Virus record (IMG/VR): IMGVR_UViG_3300008267_000804
Location: 1 to 23,281 of that record
Source of the DNA: a virus
DNA length: 23,281 nt
Reading direction: 5' to 3' (one strand)
Position 1 is the first letter of the stretch. Each line of letters begins with the position of its first letter. The notes beneath the pieces are model-generated. The model was given only the letters and a program-made list of their open reading frames with translations, did not search any database and was not told the DNA's origin. Shown piece by piece: positions 23,046 to 23,281 of the stretch. The position numbers and the translations under genes were made by a program.

Positions 23046-23217
23046 TGAATATCAGCAAAACGTATACGAACAATTTTTTTATTTAAAGTATTATGGTGGA
23101 TTTTCACTTTTTGAAAGCTATAATCTACCAGTTGCTCTAAGAAAATGGTTTGTTGAGAAGCTAGTAGAGCAGCTAAAAGAGGAAAGTGACGCTGCCAAGA
23201 AAGCATCTAGGAAATAA
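22993..23217 (+). CDS. Downstream tail assembly chaperone ORF (gp51-like position), probably expressed by frameshift
   Basis: The convincing coding part begins at about 23032 and encodes roughly 60 residues: GLSDEYQQNVYEQFFYLKYY followed by GGFSLFESYNLPVALRKWFV and a charged helix. From memory, a short protein with YxGGFSxxExYNLPVxxRxWF follows gp26-like genes in many T4-like phages. The only in-frame starts, TTG 22972 and ATG 22993, lie deep in the gp26-like gene, have no Shine-Dalgarno, and would add an unnatural Arg-rich N-terminus. The T7 run at 23028-23034 is a likely site for +1 or -2 frameshifting, giving a fusion of about 337 residues. The ATG start coordinate given here is therefore only nominal. 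Independent translation or a homopolymer sequencing error are the alternatives. Confidence 0.65.
   Translation: MKQRWRFRFQQTFFGLSDEYQQNVYEQFFYLKYYGGFSLFESYNLPVALRKWFVEKLVEQLKEESDAAKKASRK
23028..23034 (+). other. Candidate programmed frameshift site (T7 run)
   Basis: Seven consecutive T's occur three codons before the UGA stop of the gp26-like gene (codons TTT TTT TGG GTT AAG TGA). Moving to the overlapping frame needs +1 or -2. A second T7 run lies at 23074-23080. Confidence 0.5.
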
Positions 23218-23222
23218 GATTG

Positions 23223-23251
23223 GAGCGGGTTGCAAAACCCGCTCTTTTTTT
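23223..23251 (+). terminator. Rho-independent terminator after the tail assembly genes
   Basis: GAGCGGGTT (23223-23231) pairs perfectly with AACCCGCTC (23236-23244) around a GCAA tetraloop, followed by seven T's (23245-23251). It lies 6 nt after the last stop codon and is the clearest terminator in the window. Confidence 0.93.
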
Positions 23252-23260
23252 ATTTTATTT

Positions 23261-23268
23261 CTATTTAT
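23261..23268 (+). promoter_or_regulatory. Third copy of CTATTTAT element at window end
   Basis: CTATTTAT directly after the terminator matches the elements before gp22 and gp18. It could be the promoter of the next transcription unit, probably baseplate or tape-measure genes, outside the window. Confidence 0.3.
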
Positions 23269-23281
23269 CTGTATATATTTG

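Noticed and set aside
23045-23086. ATG overlapping the gp26-like stop (TGATG) followed by a second T7 run at 23074-23080
   Set aside because: The ORF has only 13 codons. A -1 slip on the second run could reach the downstream frame, but this would discard the natural-looking sequence before it, so the first T7 run is the better candidate.
1-23281. tRNA genes, CRISPR arrays, insertion sequences, integrase or attachment sites
   Set aside because: All gaps are shorter than about 160 bp and were read directly; none contains a cloverleaf-like sequence, spaced repeats, transposase or integrase. No stretch over 300 bp lacks a gene.

Overview
The window is part of the genome of a contractile-tailed, T4-like bacteriophage (Caudoviricetes, myovirus morphology), not a bacterial chromosome. 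All credible genes are on the plus strand. They are tightly packed with many 1-8 nt overlaps, AT-rich, and follow the order of a T4-type head-tail module: terminase, portal, prohead protease, scaffold, major capsid protein, neck proteins, sheath, tube, tail assembly proteins. Gene calls come from motifs and remembered family features. No database search was possible. The layout resembles uncultured marine or freshwater T4-like phages more than coliphage T4. Purine-rich Shine-Dalgarno sites and a cleavable signal peptide suggest a bacterial host with ordinary SD-driven initiation, probably Gram-negative, but the host cannot be named.

Layout. 2-2005: the 3' part of a gp46/SbcC/Rad50-like recombination ATPase, cut by the window start. 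2014-3117: three small membrane proteins in tandem, possibly lysis-related. 3114-3963: a zinc-ribbon protein and a conserved-looking hypothetical. 3975-7520: terminase large subunit (gp17) and portal (gp20). 7507-9975: five small genes, two of them sharing an N-terminal helix that looks like a capsid-targeting propeptide. 9977-10110: a compact unit with a promoter-like element, a 10-nt perfect SD, a 25-codon Cys/Arg-rich ORF and a 10-bp hairpin. 10135-12742: prohead protease (gp21), a decoration-like protein, a fibre-like protein and a coiled-coil protein with the same type of N-terminal helix. 12750-13058: a bS21-like ribosomal protein. 13133-16374: scaffold (gp22) and major capsid protein (gp23). 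16392-18131: two neck/adaptor candidates. 18218-22184: an enlarged sheath (gp18), then two paralogous tube proteins (gp19). 22209-23217: a gp26/T4_baseplate-type protein whose end overlaps a second ORF across a T7 run, as expected for a frameshifted tail-assembly-chaperone pair. The window closes with a strong terminator.

How the genes work together. gp20, gp22, gp21, the small core candidates and gp23 would build and mature the prohead. gp17 would fill it with DNA. The neck proteins would close it, and gp18, gp19 and the gp26-like pair would build the contractile tail. The most interesting signals are the structured mini-gene at 9977-10110, the probable frameshift at 23028-23034, the shared N-terminal helix of three proteins, and a phage bS21 in the capsid operon. 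A recurring CTATTTAT element lies upstream of gp22, upstream of gp18 and at the window end.
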